Assembly (NCBI RefSeq): GCF_028200735.1
Contig: NZ_JAQKPV010000015.1
Coordinates: 87,407 to 151,406 of the forward strand
Length of the DNA stretch: 64,000 bases
Reading direction: 5' to 3'
Origin: Streptomyces sp. ACA25
GTDB lineage: Bacteria > Actinomycetota > Actinomycetes > Streptomycetales > Streptomycetaceae
Shown here piece after piece: positions 25,443 to 33,482 of this stretch (the first letter of the stretch is position 1; each line of letters opens with the position of its first letter). A program made the translations under genes and the position numbers. Under the pieces are notes generated by a model that was not told the DNA's origin, did no database searches, and saw only the letters and a list, made by a program, of their open reading frames with translations.

Positions 25443-25907
25443 TCAGGCGCGGATCTGGACGGCGCCTGCGAGGCGGTCGTGCAGCCCCCGGGTGTCGCGG
25501 TCCCAGACCAGCGCCGGGACCGCCAGCGCCAGCAGCAGGGTGCGGAGCACCGCGCGCGGCAGGCTCAGCCGCTGTCCGGTGAGTGCGACCACCCGCAGGC
25601 CGAGCAGCCGCTTCCCGGGGGTGACGCCGATAGTGCCCACGGTCAGCATCGCCATCGTCACGAACACGAGGAGTGTCCAGTTGCTGAGGGAGGCGGCACT
25701 TTCCGCGAGCAGACCGTATGCGATCAGCATGCACAGACCCCAGTCGATGCAGAGCGCGAGAACCCGCCGTCCCAGCGGCGCGACGGAGCCCGGGCCGTGC
25801 TCCGGCAGGCCGAGACGCTCTCCCCGGTAGCCGAAGTCGACACCCATCTGCTCAGCCGCCGCACGAGGGCCGGAGAGCCACGAACCGATTGCCTGCCTGT
25901 TGTTCAC
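25443..25907 (-). CDS. RDD-family membrane protein
   Basis: A 154-residue protein with the RDD layout: APLGRRVLALCIDWGLCMLIAYGLL (Arg, Asp), then WTLLVFVTMAMLTVG and TPGKRLLGLRVVALTG (the TxGKrllglrV motif), and a C-terminal segment LLLALAVPALVWDRDTRGLHDRLAGA with the second Asp. RDD proteins are small membrane proteins of mostly unknown role. GTG start (MNNRQAIGSWL). Divergent from glnA. Confidence 0.85.
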   Translation of the reverse strand: MNNRQAIGSWLSGPRAAAEQMGVDFGYRGERLGLPEHGPGSVAPLGRRVLALCIDWGLCMLIAYGLLAESAASLSNWTLLVFVTMAMLTVGTIGVTPGKRLLGLRVVALTGQRLSLPRAVLRTLLLALAVPALVWDRDTRGLHDRLAGAVQIRA

Positions 25908-26005
25908 CGGACCACGGTAACGCGGCCGGGCCGGCGCTCCTCCCGCGCCCCGTGGCCCGCACCTCCGGCACCGGCCGGGTTCCCGTGTCCGGCGTCACCC
26001 ACCGG

Positions 26006-26043
26006 TTAACATCAGTGAAACAACCGGGTCATGCCCGAGAAAT
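26006..26043 (+). promoter_or_regulatory. GlnR box upstream of glnA
   Basis: Four 5-mers lie at exact 11-bp spacing: TTAAC, GAAAC, GTCAT, GAAAT (starts 26006, 26017, 26028, 26039). They match the published Streptomyces GlnR pattern gTnAc-n6-GaAAc repeated twice. The box ends 97 bp upstream of the glnA ATG. It predicts nitrogen-dependent control of glnA by GlnR. Confidence 0.8.
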
Positions 26044-26140
26044 GCCGTGTCCTTAGGGTCGGCCCCGGCAGGCCACCGCACTGGGCTGCTGACCGAGCTG
26101 CGAACGCCCCGTCCTCGTAGGCGGGCAAGGAGGACCACGG

Positions 26141-27556
26141 ATGTTCCAGAACCCCGACGAAATCAAAAAGTATATCTCGGACAATGACGTCAAGTTCATC
26201 GATGTCCGGTTCTGCGACCTGCCGGGCACGATGCAGCACGTCACGGTCCCGGCCGCGATCTTCGACCCGGCCGAGAAGCTCATGTTCGACGGCTCGTCCA
26301 TCCGTGGCTTCCAGGCCATTCACGAGTCCGACATGGCCCTTGTCCCGGACCTGACCACCGCCCGGGTGGATCCGTTCCGCAAGGACAAGACCATCAACAT
26401 CAACTTCTTCATCCACGACCCGATCACGGGCGAGGCGTACAGCCGTGACCCGCGGAACATCGCGAAGAAGGCGGAGGCCTACCTGGCGTCCTCCGGCATC
26501 GCCGACACCGCGTACTTCGGTCCCGAGGCCGAGTTCTACGTCTTCGACGACGTCCGGTTCGAGACCAAGTCGAACGCCGGCTACTACTACATCGACTCCG
26601 AGGCGGGCGCCTGGAACACCGGCGCCGTCGAGGTCGGTGGCAACCGCGGCTACAAGGTGCGCTACAAGGGCGGCTACTTCCCCGCCCCGCCGGTCGACCA
26701 CTTCGCCGACCTGCGGGCCGAGATGTCCCTGGAACTCCAGCAGTCCGGCCTCGAGATCGAGCGGCAGCATCACGAGGTCGGCACCGCCGGCCAGGCCGAG
26801 ATCAACTACAAGTACAACACTCTGCTGGCCGCCGCCGACGACCTGATGCTCTTCAAGTACATCGTGAAGAACGTCGCCTGGCGCAACGGCAAGACCGCGA
26901 CCTTCATGCCCAAGCCGATCTTCGGTGACAACGGCTCCGGCATGCACGTCCACCAGTCGCTGTGGAGCAACGGCACCCCGCTCTTCTACGACGAGCAGGG
27001 TTACGCCGGCCTGTCGGACATCGCCCGCTTCTACATCGGCGGCATCCTCAAGCACGCCCCGTCACTGCTGGCCTTCACCAACCCGACGGTGAACTCGTAC
27101 CACCGCCTGGTGCCCGGCTTCGAGGCCCCGGTGAACCTGGTGTACTCGCAGCGGAACCGCTCCGCCGCGATGCGTATCCCGATCACCGGCTCGAACCCGA
27201 AGGCCAAGCGCGTCGAGTTCCGCGCCCCGGACCCGTCGGCCAACCCGTACCTGGCCTTCTCGGCGCTGATGCTGGCCGGCCTGGACGGCGTGAAGAACAA
27301 GATCGAGCCGGCCGAGCCGATCGACAAGGACCTGTACGAGCTGGCCCCGGAGGAGCACGCCGGTGTCGCACAGGTGCCGACCACGCTGCCCGCCGTGCTG
27401 GAGGCCCTGGAGAACGACAACGAGTACCTCCAGGCCGGTGGCGTCTTCACCCCCGACCTGATCGAGACCTGGGTCGAGTACAAGCGGGAGAAGGAGATCG
27501 CCCCCATGCAGCTCCGCCCGCACCCGCACGAGTTCGAGCTCTATTTCGACGTGTGA
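26141..27556 (+). CDS. glnA: Glutamine synthetase type I (GSI-beta)
   Basis: The 471-residue enzyme makes glutamine from glutamate, ammonia and ATP as a dodecamer. Motifs: FDGSSIRGF near the N-terminus, the ATP/metal region PEAEFYVFDDVRF, KPIFGDNGSGMHVHQSLW, and NRSAAMRIPITGSNPKAKRVEFRAPDPS. Tyr399 in KDLYELAPEE is the adenylylation-site tyrosine of GSI-beta enzymes, so control by GlnE is expected. AAGGAGG precedes the ATG. A GlnR box lies upstream and a terminator follows. Two further glutamine-synthetase-family genes are present in the window (34.2 kb and 59.3 kb). Confidence 0.97.
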   Translation: MFQNPDEIKKYISDNDVKFIDVRFCDLPGTMQHVTVPAAIFDPAEKLMFDGSSIRGFQAIHESDMALVPDLTTARVDPFRKDKTININFFIHDPITGEAYSRDPRNIAKKAEAYLASSGIADTAYFGPEAEFYVFDDVRFETKSNAGYYYIDSEAGAWNTGAVEVGGNRGYKVRYKGGYFPAPPVDHFADLRAEMSLELQQSGLEIERQHHEVGTAGQAEINYKYNTLLAAADDLMLFKYIVKNVAWRNGKTATFMPKPIFGDNGSGMHVHQSLWSNGTPLFYDEQGYAGLSDIARFYIGGILKHAPSLLAFTNPTVNSYHRLVPGFEAPVNLVYSQRNRSAAMRIPITGSNPKAKRVEFRAPDPSANPYLAFSALMLAGLDGVKNKIEPAEPIDKDLYELAPEEHAGVAQVPTTLPAVLEALENDNEYLQAGGVFTPDLIETWVEYKREKEIAPMQLRPHPHEFELYFDV

Positions 27557-27578
27557 GCCGCGTGCCCTGACTGCGTCC

Positions 27579-27616
27579 CGGGCCCCGCCGAGTCCACCCG
27601 GACCCGGCGGGGCCCG
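27579..27616 (+). terminator. Hairpin terminator after glnA
   Basis: Twelve-base perfect arms (CGGGCCCCGCCG, 27579-27590, and its complement at 27605-27616), with a smaller inner stem in the loop. It starts 22 bp past the glnA stop. Confidence 0.7.
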
Positions 27617-28156
27617 CCGCTGTCCGGGCCGCCCTGCCCGGCACCGGCACGGGGCCGCGAGCAGCGTGGTGCCGAGCGAAAGCTGCCCTGCGGCCGGCGG
27701 GCCGGGCCCGGCCGGGAGAGGGGTGCGGAAGCGCCACGCGACGCCGCACGGAACCGCTGCGACCAAGCCGATCTCGGCGACCCCACCCGCCCCGCCTTCC
27801 CCACCCGACCCTCCGGTGGGCCGTTCCCGGACGGACGACGCCGACCGGCCATGATCCGGATGGCCGAAACCGTACGTCCGGCCGGCTCGGCCGGAGCGGC
27901 CACCGCCCCTCGCCACGGCCTGTGGGAGCCGTCGCCGCTCCCACGGGGCACGCCCGGGAGCGGCCGTGCGCACCGCCCCCGCCTGCGCCGCAAGCCGCGA
28001 CTCCGGCAAGCCCGGGCCGTGCCCGCGCCGGTATCCCGGACGGCTCCGCCAGGCCTGGACGGGTGCGCTTCCTCAATGCCTCCTCCTCGTCACCTGCAGG
28101 AGGCTGCACGGCGGTCACGTTTGGGGCCGAAACCATCCTTGCTTCACATTGTGTGC
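27617..28156. other. 540-bp stretch without a supported gene
   Basis: Between the glnA terminator and the promoter of the next operon I see no convincing gene. Open frames exist on both strands but are low-complexity Pro/Arg/Ala sequence. A short inverted repeat (GCCTCCT and AGGAGGC, about 28079-28105) is present, and base composition becomes AT-richer from about 28100, as expected near a promoter. Confidence 0.5.
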
Positions 28157-28185
28157 TTGTCGTGCCTGTGCGGCGAAAGTACGTT
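28157..28185 (+). promoter_or_regulatory. Candidate promoter of the RiPP operon
   Basis: TTGTCG (28157-28162) and TACGTT (28180-28185) are separated by 17 bp, close to the consensus for housekeeping sigma factors. The MFS gene start is 38 bp downstream, which leaves room for a short 5' leader. No regulator gene is in the cluster. Confidence 0.4.
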
Positions 28186-28222
28186 CCTGCACCGAGCACC
28201 CCCGGGCGGAAGGCAAGGTGCA

Positions 28223-29506
28223 GTGACCGAACGCAAACAAGCACCGCACCGCACCGCCATCCGCGACTTCCGGCTGTACTGGGCCGCGTCCACCACCGAC
28301 GCAATGGGGAGTCAGGCGTCCGGTCTCGTCCTGCCGCTGTTCCTGCTCGCGGCGGGATACTCGCCGGCGCTGGCCGGAGCGGTGGTCTCCCTGTCCATGG
28401 CGGCCGGTCTGCTGGCTGCCCCCTTCGCGGCGGTGTTCGCCGATCGCGGGGCGCGGCGCCGGACGATGTGGTGGTCCGCCCTGGTGGCCGCCGGTGCCAT
28501 GGGTCTGGTCGCGGCGCTGGCGGTCGGCGGCCGGCTGCCGCTGGCCCTGCTGGTGTCGGCGGTACTCGTCGAGCGCGTGGCGACCTCCTGCTACTCGGCA
28601 GCGGCGAAGGGCTGCGTGGCCGCTCTCGCCTCCCCGGCGGACTACCCGAGGGCGGTGTCACGGCTGCAGGCCGGAGAACAGGGCGCGGTCGTCGTGGGTC
28701 CTGTCCTCGGCGGTGTGCTGTTCCAGGTCGCGCGCTGGCTGCCCTTTCTCGCCGACGCGCTCTCGTACCTCGTTGCGGCCTGGTGCGTGCGGGCCATCCG
28801 CTCCGACCTCGAGCCCGGCCGGCCGGCCGGGCCCGCAACCCGCGCCGTCGGCCTCCGTTCCGTTCTCGCCGACCTCGGGGAGAGCCTGCGGTTCACTTGG
28901 CGGCAGCCCTTCCTGCGAAGCGTCCTGCTGTGGGCTGCCGGGGTCAACGGCGCACTGGCGGCGCTCTACTACGCGGTTCTGTTCACCCTGCAGCGGCAGG
29001 GGACACCTGCCGCCGCCATCGGACTCGTCCTCGCCGTGACCGGCGCCGCAGGGCTGGCAGGCGCACTCGCCGCTCCCTGGCTGGCCCGTCGGATCCCCAC
29101 CGCCCGGCTGGTCAGGACGGTCTCCTGGACCACCGTGCCGGTGGCCGTCGCACTGGCCCTGGTGGAGCGGGTCTGGTGGTACGGGGCATTGTTCGGCGCG
29201 GTATCCCTGCTGGTCCCCACGCTGTCCGTGCTCCTCGCCGCCCGTGCGATCGCAGTGACCCCGCTCGGGCTCCAGTCGCGGGTGGGCACCGCGCTGGCCA
29301 CCGCCTCCGGGATCACCGCGGCCGCGGCCCCCGCCGCCGCCGGGGTCCTGGTAGCACTGGCCGGAACCTCGGCAACCGCCCTGGTGTGCGCCGCCGCGCT
29401 GGCCCTGCTCGCGGGATATGCCTCCGTGACCGTTGCCCGCAGGATCGGGACCGCCTCTCCCGGGGCCCCCGCCGAAGCGGCGACAGCCCTGGGGGAGACC
29501 CCATGA
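28223..29506 (+). CDS. MFS transporter, likely exporter of the RiPP product
   Basis: This 427-residue protein has the twelve-helix pattern of the major facilitator superfamily. The first helix follows FRLYWAASTTDAMGSQASGLVLPLFLL, the loop 2-3 motif is FADRGARRRTMW, and a second half starts near RQPFLRSVLLWAAGVNGALAALYY. It resembles the EntS-like MFS_3 group that exports small molecules. The GTG at 28223 gives MTERKQAPHRTAIRDF. Its stop overlaps the start of the next gene by four bases (ATGA), so it is co-translated with the S9 peptidase. Context suggests export of the modified peptide; self-resistance is also possible. Confidence 0.85.
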   Translation: MTERKQAPHRTAIRDFRLYWAASTTDAMGSQASGLVLPLFLLAAGYSPALAGAVVSLSMAAGLLAAPFAAVFADRGARRRTMWWSALVAAGAMGLVAALAVGGRLPLALLVSAVLVERVATSCYSAAAKGCVAALASPADYPRAVSRLQAGEQGAVVVGPVLGGVLFQVARWLPFLADALSYLVAAWCVRAIRSDLEPGRPAGPATRAVGLRSVLADLGESLRFTWRQPFLRSVLLWAAGVNGALAALYYAVLFTLQRQGTPAAAIGLVLAVTGAAGLAGALAAPWLARRIPTARLVRTVSWTTVPVAVALALVERVWWYGALFGAVSLLVPTLSVLLAARAIAVTPLGLQSRVGTALATASGITAAAAPAAAGVLVALAGTSATALVCAAALALLAGYASVTVARRIGTASPGAPAEAATALGETP

Positions 29507-31293
29507 GCCCGACGGCCTCCGCGAGCCCGGCCGGCTGGAGCGTCTCCCGGCCGGTCCTGCCCACAGCCTGCCCCCGGGATCCGGACCTCATGGTGTTCGC
29601 CGGGGACGCCGACGGCCGGTGCGAGATTTTCAGCTGGCACGCGGGCACCGGGCGGGCCCGGCAGGTCACCGACCGTGCCGAGGGCACCGCGCGCTGCGCG
29701 ATCGACTCCGATGCCGTCATCTGGTGGTTCGCCGAGGAGCGGGACGGCACCGGCAGCTGGCAGGTGCAGAACTTCCACGGCGGCCCGGACAGCCCGGCAC
29801 TGACCGGCATCCCGGCGGGGCGGCCCGGCGGCCTCGCGTTCGGCAGCAACGGACGCGCGGCAGTCGGTCTCCGGGACGAGCAGGGTCTGACCGTCCACCT
29901 CGGACAGCGCTCCGGGCCCGCGGAACGAACCCTGCGCATACCCGGCCACGCGACGCTGGCCGGCCTCTCCCCTCGCGAGGACCTGGTGGCCGTCGCCCGC
30001 TCCGCGGGATCCTCCCGGTCCGTCATCGTGCTCACGCCGGACGCGGTCCCCACCGAACTCGACGGGGAGCAGGGGCAGATCTGGGCCCTGGGCTTCGCTC
30101 CTGGCCTGCGCACTCCGGAACTGCTGCTCATCGTCGTGCACGAGGAACGCTACGTCCTCGCGACCTGGACACCGCAGCGCGGGCTGCACAGGCACACCTG
30201 GTGTTCTTTCGACACCGAGATCACCGCATGCTGGTACCCGCACGACCGCAGGGTGCTGGTCCGTCAGGACCGGCACGGCCGCAGCAGGCTGTACGTCGCC
30301 GACCCGGAACGGCGGCAGCTGACGCCCGTGCCCGTACCGGCCGGCACCGTCCTGGACGCGACACCGGCCGCCGACGGCACCGTCCGCTGTCTGTGGACCG
30401 ACACCCGCACACCCCCTCGGGTCATCTCCACCGGCGATACCACGCCCCGGATGCCGCAGGCGCCCGCCCCGCCCCCGCTGACCGCCCGCACTGCCGAACT
30501 GTGGACTCCCGGCCCGGACGGGCCGGTGCACACCCTGCTCACTCTGCCCGAGAGGGGCACCGCCCCGCACCCCACCGTGTTTCTCGTGCACGGCGGCCCC
30601 GCGGAACACGACCGGGACGCGTACAGCTCGGTGGTGCACTCGCTGGCAGCCTCCGGGCTGGCGGTCGCCCGGGTGAACTACCGCGGCTCCACCGGCTACG
30701 GTCCGCACTGGCGATCCGCCTTCACCGAGGGGGTGGGCCACACTCAGGTCGCCGACCTGGTGGCCGTGCGCGAGGAGCTGGTGCGCTCGGGCCTGGCCCG
30801 GCCGGACGCCATCGGGCTGTGGGGCACCTCCTGGGGCGGCTACCTGGTCCTCCTCGCCCTCGGCAGCCGGCCCGCGCTGTGGCAGGCCGGAGTCGCCGTG
30901 AAACCGGTGGCCGACTGTGCGGCCGCCTACGAACAGGGCACCCCCGCCCTGCGGGCGCTCGACACCGCGCTCTTCGGCGGCACCCCGCAAGAGGTTCCCG
31001 AGCGCTACGCCCGCTCATCGCCGCTCAGCTGTGCCACCCGCGTCCGGGCCCCCCTCCTCGTCGTCGCCGCCACCCGGGACCTCAAGTGCCCGCCCGGCCA
31101 GGTGCGGAACTATCTCGCGGCGCTCCGCGGGGCCGGAGTCCCTTTCGAGGAGCTGTGGCTGGACTCCCAGCACGACGGCCTCGACGGCGCCCAGCACGTG
31201 GAAGTGCTGCGGCGGAGTCTGCACTTCCTGGCCCGCGAGCTGCACGGCTCCCGGGCCGGGAGAACCCGGCACCCAGCCCCGGAGAGGAGGTAA
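29503..31293 (+). CDS. S9-family peptidase (prolyl oligopeptidase / acylaminoacyl-peptidase fold), candidate RiPP leader peptidase
   Basis: The 596-residue protein has an N-terminal beta-propeller-like region (about 1-340, repeated WxxGxGxxR/QVT-type strands) and a C-terminal alpha/beta hydrolase domain. HGGP (FLVHGGPAEHDRD) forms the oxyanion region; Ser443 lies in WGTSWGGY, Asp526 in AATRDLKCPPGQ and His557 in DSQHDGL. No signal peptide, so it acts inside the cell. It lies between the exporter (ATGA overlap) and the precursor gene, whose RBS overlaps this gene's stop, an unusual TAA. S9 enzymes cleave short peptides, often after Pro or Ala. The precursor has Pro at positions 20, 29 and 33, so removal of the leader or follower, or macrocyclisation, is a reasonable hypothesis, not proven. 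Confidence 0.88.
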   Translation: MSPTASASPAGWSVSRPVLPTACPRDPDLMVFAGDADGRCEIFSWHAGTGRARQVTDRAEGTARCAIDSDAVIWWFAEERDGTGSWQVQNFHGGPDSPALTGIPAGRPGGLAFGSNGRAAVGLRDEQGLTVHLGQRSGPAERTLRIPGHATLAGLSPREDLVAVARSAGSSRSVIVLTPDAVPTELDGEQGQIWALGFAPGLRTPELLLIVVHEERYVLATWTPQRGLHRHTWCSFDTEITACWYPHDRRVLVRQDRHGRSRLYVADPERRQLTPVPVPAGTVLDATPAADGTVRCLWTDTRTPPRVISTGDTTPRMPQAPAPPPLTARTAELWTPGPDGPVHTLLTLPERGTAPHPTVFLVHGGPAEHDRDAYSSVVHSLAASGLAVARVNYRGSTGYGPHWRSAFTEGVGHTQVADLVAVREELVRSGLARPDAIGLWGTSWGGYLVLLALGSRPALWQAGVAVKPVADCAAAYEQGTPALRALDTALFGGTPQEVPERYARSSPLSCATRVRAPLLVVAATRDLKCPPGQVRNYLAALRGAGVPFEELWLDSQHDGLDGAQHVEVLRRSLHFLARELHGSRAGRTRHPAPERR

Positions 31294-31297
31294 CAGC

Positions 31298-31420
31298 ATG
31301 GAGAAGGACATCATCCACAACGACCCGCTGGCGGACGACGAGGAAAGTCGCAGTCCGACCATCACCATCACCATCACCATCCCGTTCATGACGCCTGAGG
31401 ACGAGCCCTTGGACGTCTGA
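31298..31420 (+). CDS. Candidate RiPP precursor peptide, 40 residues, with (Thr-Ile)4-Pro motif
   Basis: This small gene has a strong RBS (AGGAGG, 7 bases before the ATG) and is placed between the S9 peptidase and the radical SAM gene. The peptide has an acidic leader-like part, residues 1-20 (MEKDIIHNDP, LADDEESRSP), a stretch of four Thr-Ile dipeptides ending in Pro (residues 21-29, TITITITIP), and an acidic C-terminal part, residues 30-40 (FMTPEDEPLDV). It has no Cys, which rules out lanthipeptide or sactipeptide cores. Alternating beta-branched residues suit a B12 radical SAM C-methyltransferase. The repeat is encoded by four exact ACCATC hexamers. Which segment is the final product is inference. 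Confidence 0.8.
   Translation: MEKDIIHNDPLADDEESRSPTITITITIPFMTPEDEPLDV
31358..31381 (+). repeat. (ACCATC)4 tandem repeat in the precursor gene
   Basis: Four perfect copies of ACCATC encode the Thr-Ile repeats. Exact copies without silent changes suggest recent expansion and possible copy-number change by slippage, which would alter core length in steps of two residues. Confidence 0.9.
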
Positions 31421-31430
31421 CCCGCCCGAC

Positions 31431-31466
31431 GGCCGGCCCGGCTGCCGCGCGGCAGCCGGGCCGGCC
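31431..31466 (+). terminator. Perfect 16-bp hairpin between precursor and maturase genes
   Basis: Arms 31431-31446 and 31451-31466 are perfectly complementary around GCGC. The hairpin begins 10 bp after the precursor stop codon and ends 28 bp before the radical SAM start. It can act as a partial terminator or a 3' stabiliser, so that precursor mRNA exceeds maturase mRNA, as seen in many RiPP operons. Confidence 0.65.
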
Positions 31467-31494
31467 CGGCAACGGACCACGGAAGGGAGCCACC

Positions 31495-33432
31495 GTGCAG
31501 GTGCTTCTGGTCAACATGCCCTTCTCCCCCATCGACCTTCCCTCGCTCGCCCTGGGCATCCTCAAGCGCAGCGTGAACGAGCGGGTGCCCGGCGCCCGCG
31601 CGGAGGTGCTGCACGGCAATCTCGACTACTACGACTGGCTGAACGCTCAGGAGCCCGGCTTCACCGCCGCGGACTACGCCTACTACGCGCTCTCCTCCTA
31701 CTTCCTGGGCTGCGGGGACTGGGTCTTCTCCTCCGCCCTGTACGACGATCCGGAGTGGCGTGCAGCGGAGTTCACCGAGACGATGAGCCGTCCGCTGGGT
31801 GAGGAGCGGCTCGCCCAGACCCTCGCGCTGCACCGGTCTGCCGGGGAGTTCGTCCGGGACCTCGCCGAACGGGTGGTCGCCCGGAAGCCGGACGTGGTCG
31901 GCTTCACCTCGACGTTCCAGCAGAACACCGCGGCCCTGGCCGCCGCCCGGCACATCAAGCGGCTGGCACCGGAGATCGTCACGGTGATGGGAGGGGCGAA
32001 CTGTGACGGCACCCAGGGGGAAGCGGTCCACCGCAACTTCCCCTTCGTCGACTACGTGGTGCGCGGTGAGGGGGAGGTGGCATTCCCCGAGCTGCTCAAG
32101 GGCCTCCGGGACAGCTCCGTCCTGCCGGGGGTGGCCGGCCTGTGCCGGCGCGAGGAAACGCGGACCGTCGCCAACCCGATGAGCACCGCTCCGCTGCCGC
32201 CCGCCGCCATCCTGCCGCCGGACTACACCGGCTACTTCGAGCGGCTCGCAGCCTCCGCGGCCGGCTCCGAGATCGAGCCGAAGCTGGTCGTCGAAGGAGC
32301 CCGCGGCTGCTGGTGGGGGGAGAAACACCACTGCACCTTCTGCGGCCTCAACGGCTCCTTCATGAAGTTCCGCAGCAAGGATCCCGAGGTCTTCTTCGAG
32401 GAGATCGTCAGCATGGCCCGCCGGCACCGGGTGCTGGACATGTACGTCGTGGACAACATCCTCGACATGGGGTACGTCACTTCGCTGCTGCCGCGCCTCA
32501 TCGAGAGCGGCTACGACCTCCGCATGCATGTCGAGATCAAGGCGAACATGCGCCGGGAGCAGCTGCAGATTCTGGCCGATGCCGGGCTGGTGCATGTGCA
32601 GCCGGGCATCGAGAGCCTCAACAGCCGGGTGCTCGGGCTGATGGACAAGGGTGTCAGCGGCTGCCAGAACGTGCGGATGCTCCGCGACGGTGCCAGCACC
32701 GGGCTGTCGATCTCCTGGAACTACCTCTACGGCTTTCCGGAGGAGCAGGAGAGCGACTACGACCCGGTGATCGAACAGATTCCGGCGCTGGAACACCTCA
32801 ACCCGCCGTCCGATCTCTCGGCCCGCATCGCCATAGAGCGCTTCAGCCCGTACTTCAACCGTCCCGAGCTGGGGTTCAGCGACCTGCGGGCCGCCAGGCC
32901 CTACCGGCTGACCTACGACCTGCCCGAACAGGAGCTCTTCGACCTCGCCTACATCTTCGACGCACCGCAGCGCGGCGTGGGAGGGAAGACCGTTAAACGG
33001 CTCAATGACGCACTCCGCGCCTGGAAGGACGCCTACCCGGTCAGCCGTCTCGTCCAGCACGACCTCGGGGACCGCATCGTTCTGCTCAACCGGCGCCGGG
33101 CCTTCGACTGGACCTCGCTCGTCCTGAGCGACCCGGTGGAGCTGGCCGCCTTTCGCCTGCTCGCCCAGCCGCGTACGCCCGCCGCCCTGGTCCGCAGGCT
33201 GGCCGAAGAGCCCGGCAGCCGGGGAGGCGCAGGCCCGGTGGACGTGGATGCGCTGCTGCACCGCTGGCATGCGCTGGGGCTGCTGTTCACCGACGCCGGA
33301 CAGTACGTCCACGTGGCTCCCCTGCCGGTCAACGACGAGGTGCTGCGGCTGCACTTCATGGGGAGCGTGGTCAGTGACTCCCCGGAGGTCCCGGTGCCGG
33401 CTTCTCGCCCGACAGCCCCGGCGCCGGCCTGA
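31495..33432 (+). CDS. B12-dependent radical SAM enzyme, RiPP maturase (TIGR03975-like C-methyltransferase)
   Basis: The 645-residue protein begins with a cobalamin-binding-type Rossmann domain (about 1-190: MQVLLVNMPFSP, VVGFTSTFQQNTAALAAA, VMGGANCDG, VVRGEGEVAFPELL). The radical SAM domain follows (about 265-480) with an unusual CX7CX2C cluster motif, Cys272, Cys280 and Cys283 in CWWGEKHHCTFC, and a glycine-rich LYGFPEEQESDY. This spacing is the hallmark of the RiPP maturation radical SAM protein 1 family (TIGR03975). The last 100 residues (about 545-640) look like a small winged-helix or PqqD-like domain that could bind the leader. GTG start, RBS GGAAGGGAG. It probably methylates unactivated carbons of the precursor; substrate is inferred from adjacency. 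Confidence 0.88.
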   Translation: MQVLLVNMPFSPIDLPSLALGILKRSVNERVPGARAEVLHGNLDYYDWLNAQEPGFTAADYAYYALSSYFLGCGDWVFSSALYDDPEWRAAEFTETMSRPLGEERLAQTLALHRSAGEFVRDLAERVVARKPDVVGFTSTFQQNTAALAAARHIKRLAPEIVTVMGGANCDGTQGEAVHRNFPFVDYVVRGEGEVAFPELLKGLRDSSVLPGVAGLCRREETRTVANPMSTAPLPPAAILPPDYTGYFERLAASAAGSEIEPKLVVEGARGCWWGEKHHCTFCGLNGSFMKFRSKDPEVFFEEIVSMARRHRVLDMYVVDNILDMGYVTSLLPRLIESGYDLRMHVEIKANMRREQLQILADAGLVHVQPGIESLNSRVLGLMDKGVSGCQNVRMLRDGASTGLSISWNYLYGFPEEQESDYDPVIEQIPALEHLNPPSDLSARIAIERFSPYFNRPELGFSDLRAARPYRLTYDLPEQELFDLAYIFDAPQRGVGGKTVKRLNDALRAWKDAYPVSRLVQHDLGDRIVLLNRRRAFDWTSLVLSDPVELAAFRLLAQPRTPAALVRRLAEEPGSRGGAGPVDVDALLHRWHALGLLFTDAGQYVHVAPLPVNDEVLRLHFMGSVVSDSPEVPVPASRPTAPAPA

Positions 33433-33482
33433 GCCCCGCGCTTCGTCCCGCTCCCGCCGCTGGATTCCCCCGGAGGAATACC

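Noticed and set aside
27966..28226. 86-codon Cys-rich frame that ends in the GTGA of the MFS gene
   Set aside because: Third-position GC drops in its second half, there is no RBS, and the candidate promoter lies inside it. Most likely chance.
31359..31381. Run that reads as poly-histidine in another frame, like a cloning tag
   Set aside because: It is only the shifted reading of the (ACCATC)4 repeat. The Thr-Ile frame has the RBS, start and stop, and the flanks are native high-GC DNA without vector sequence.
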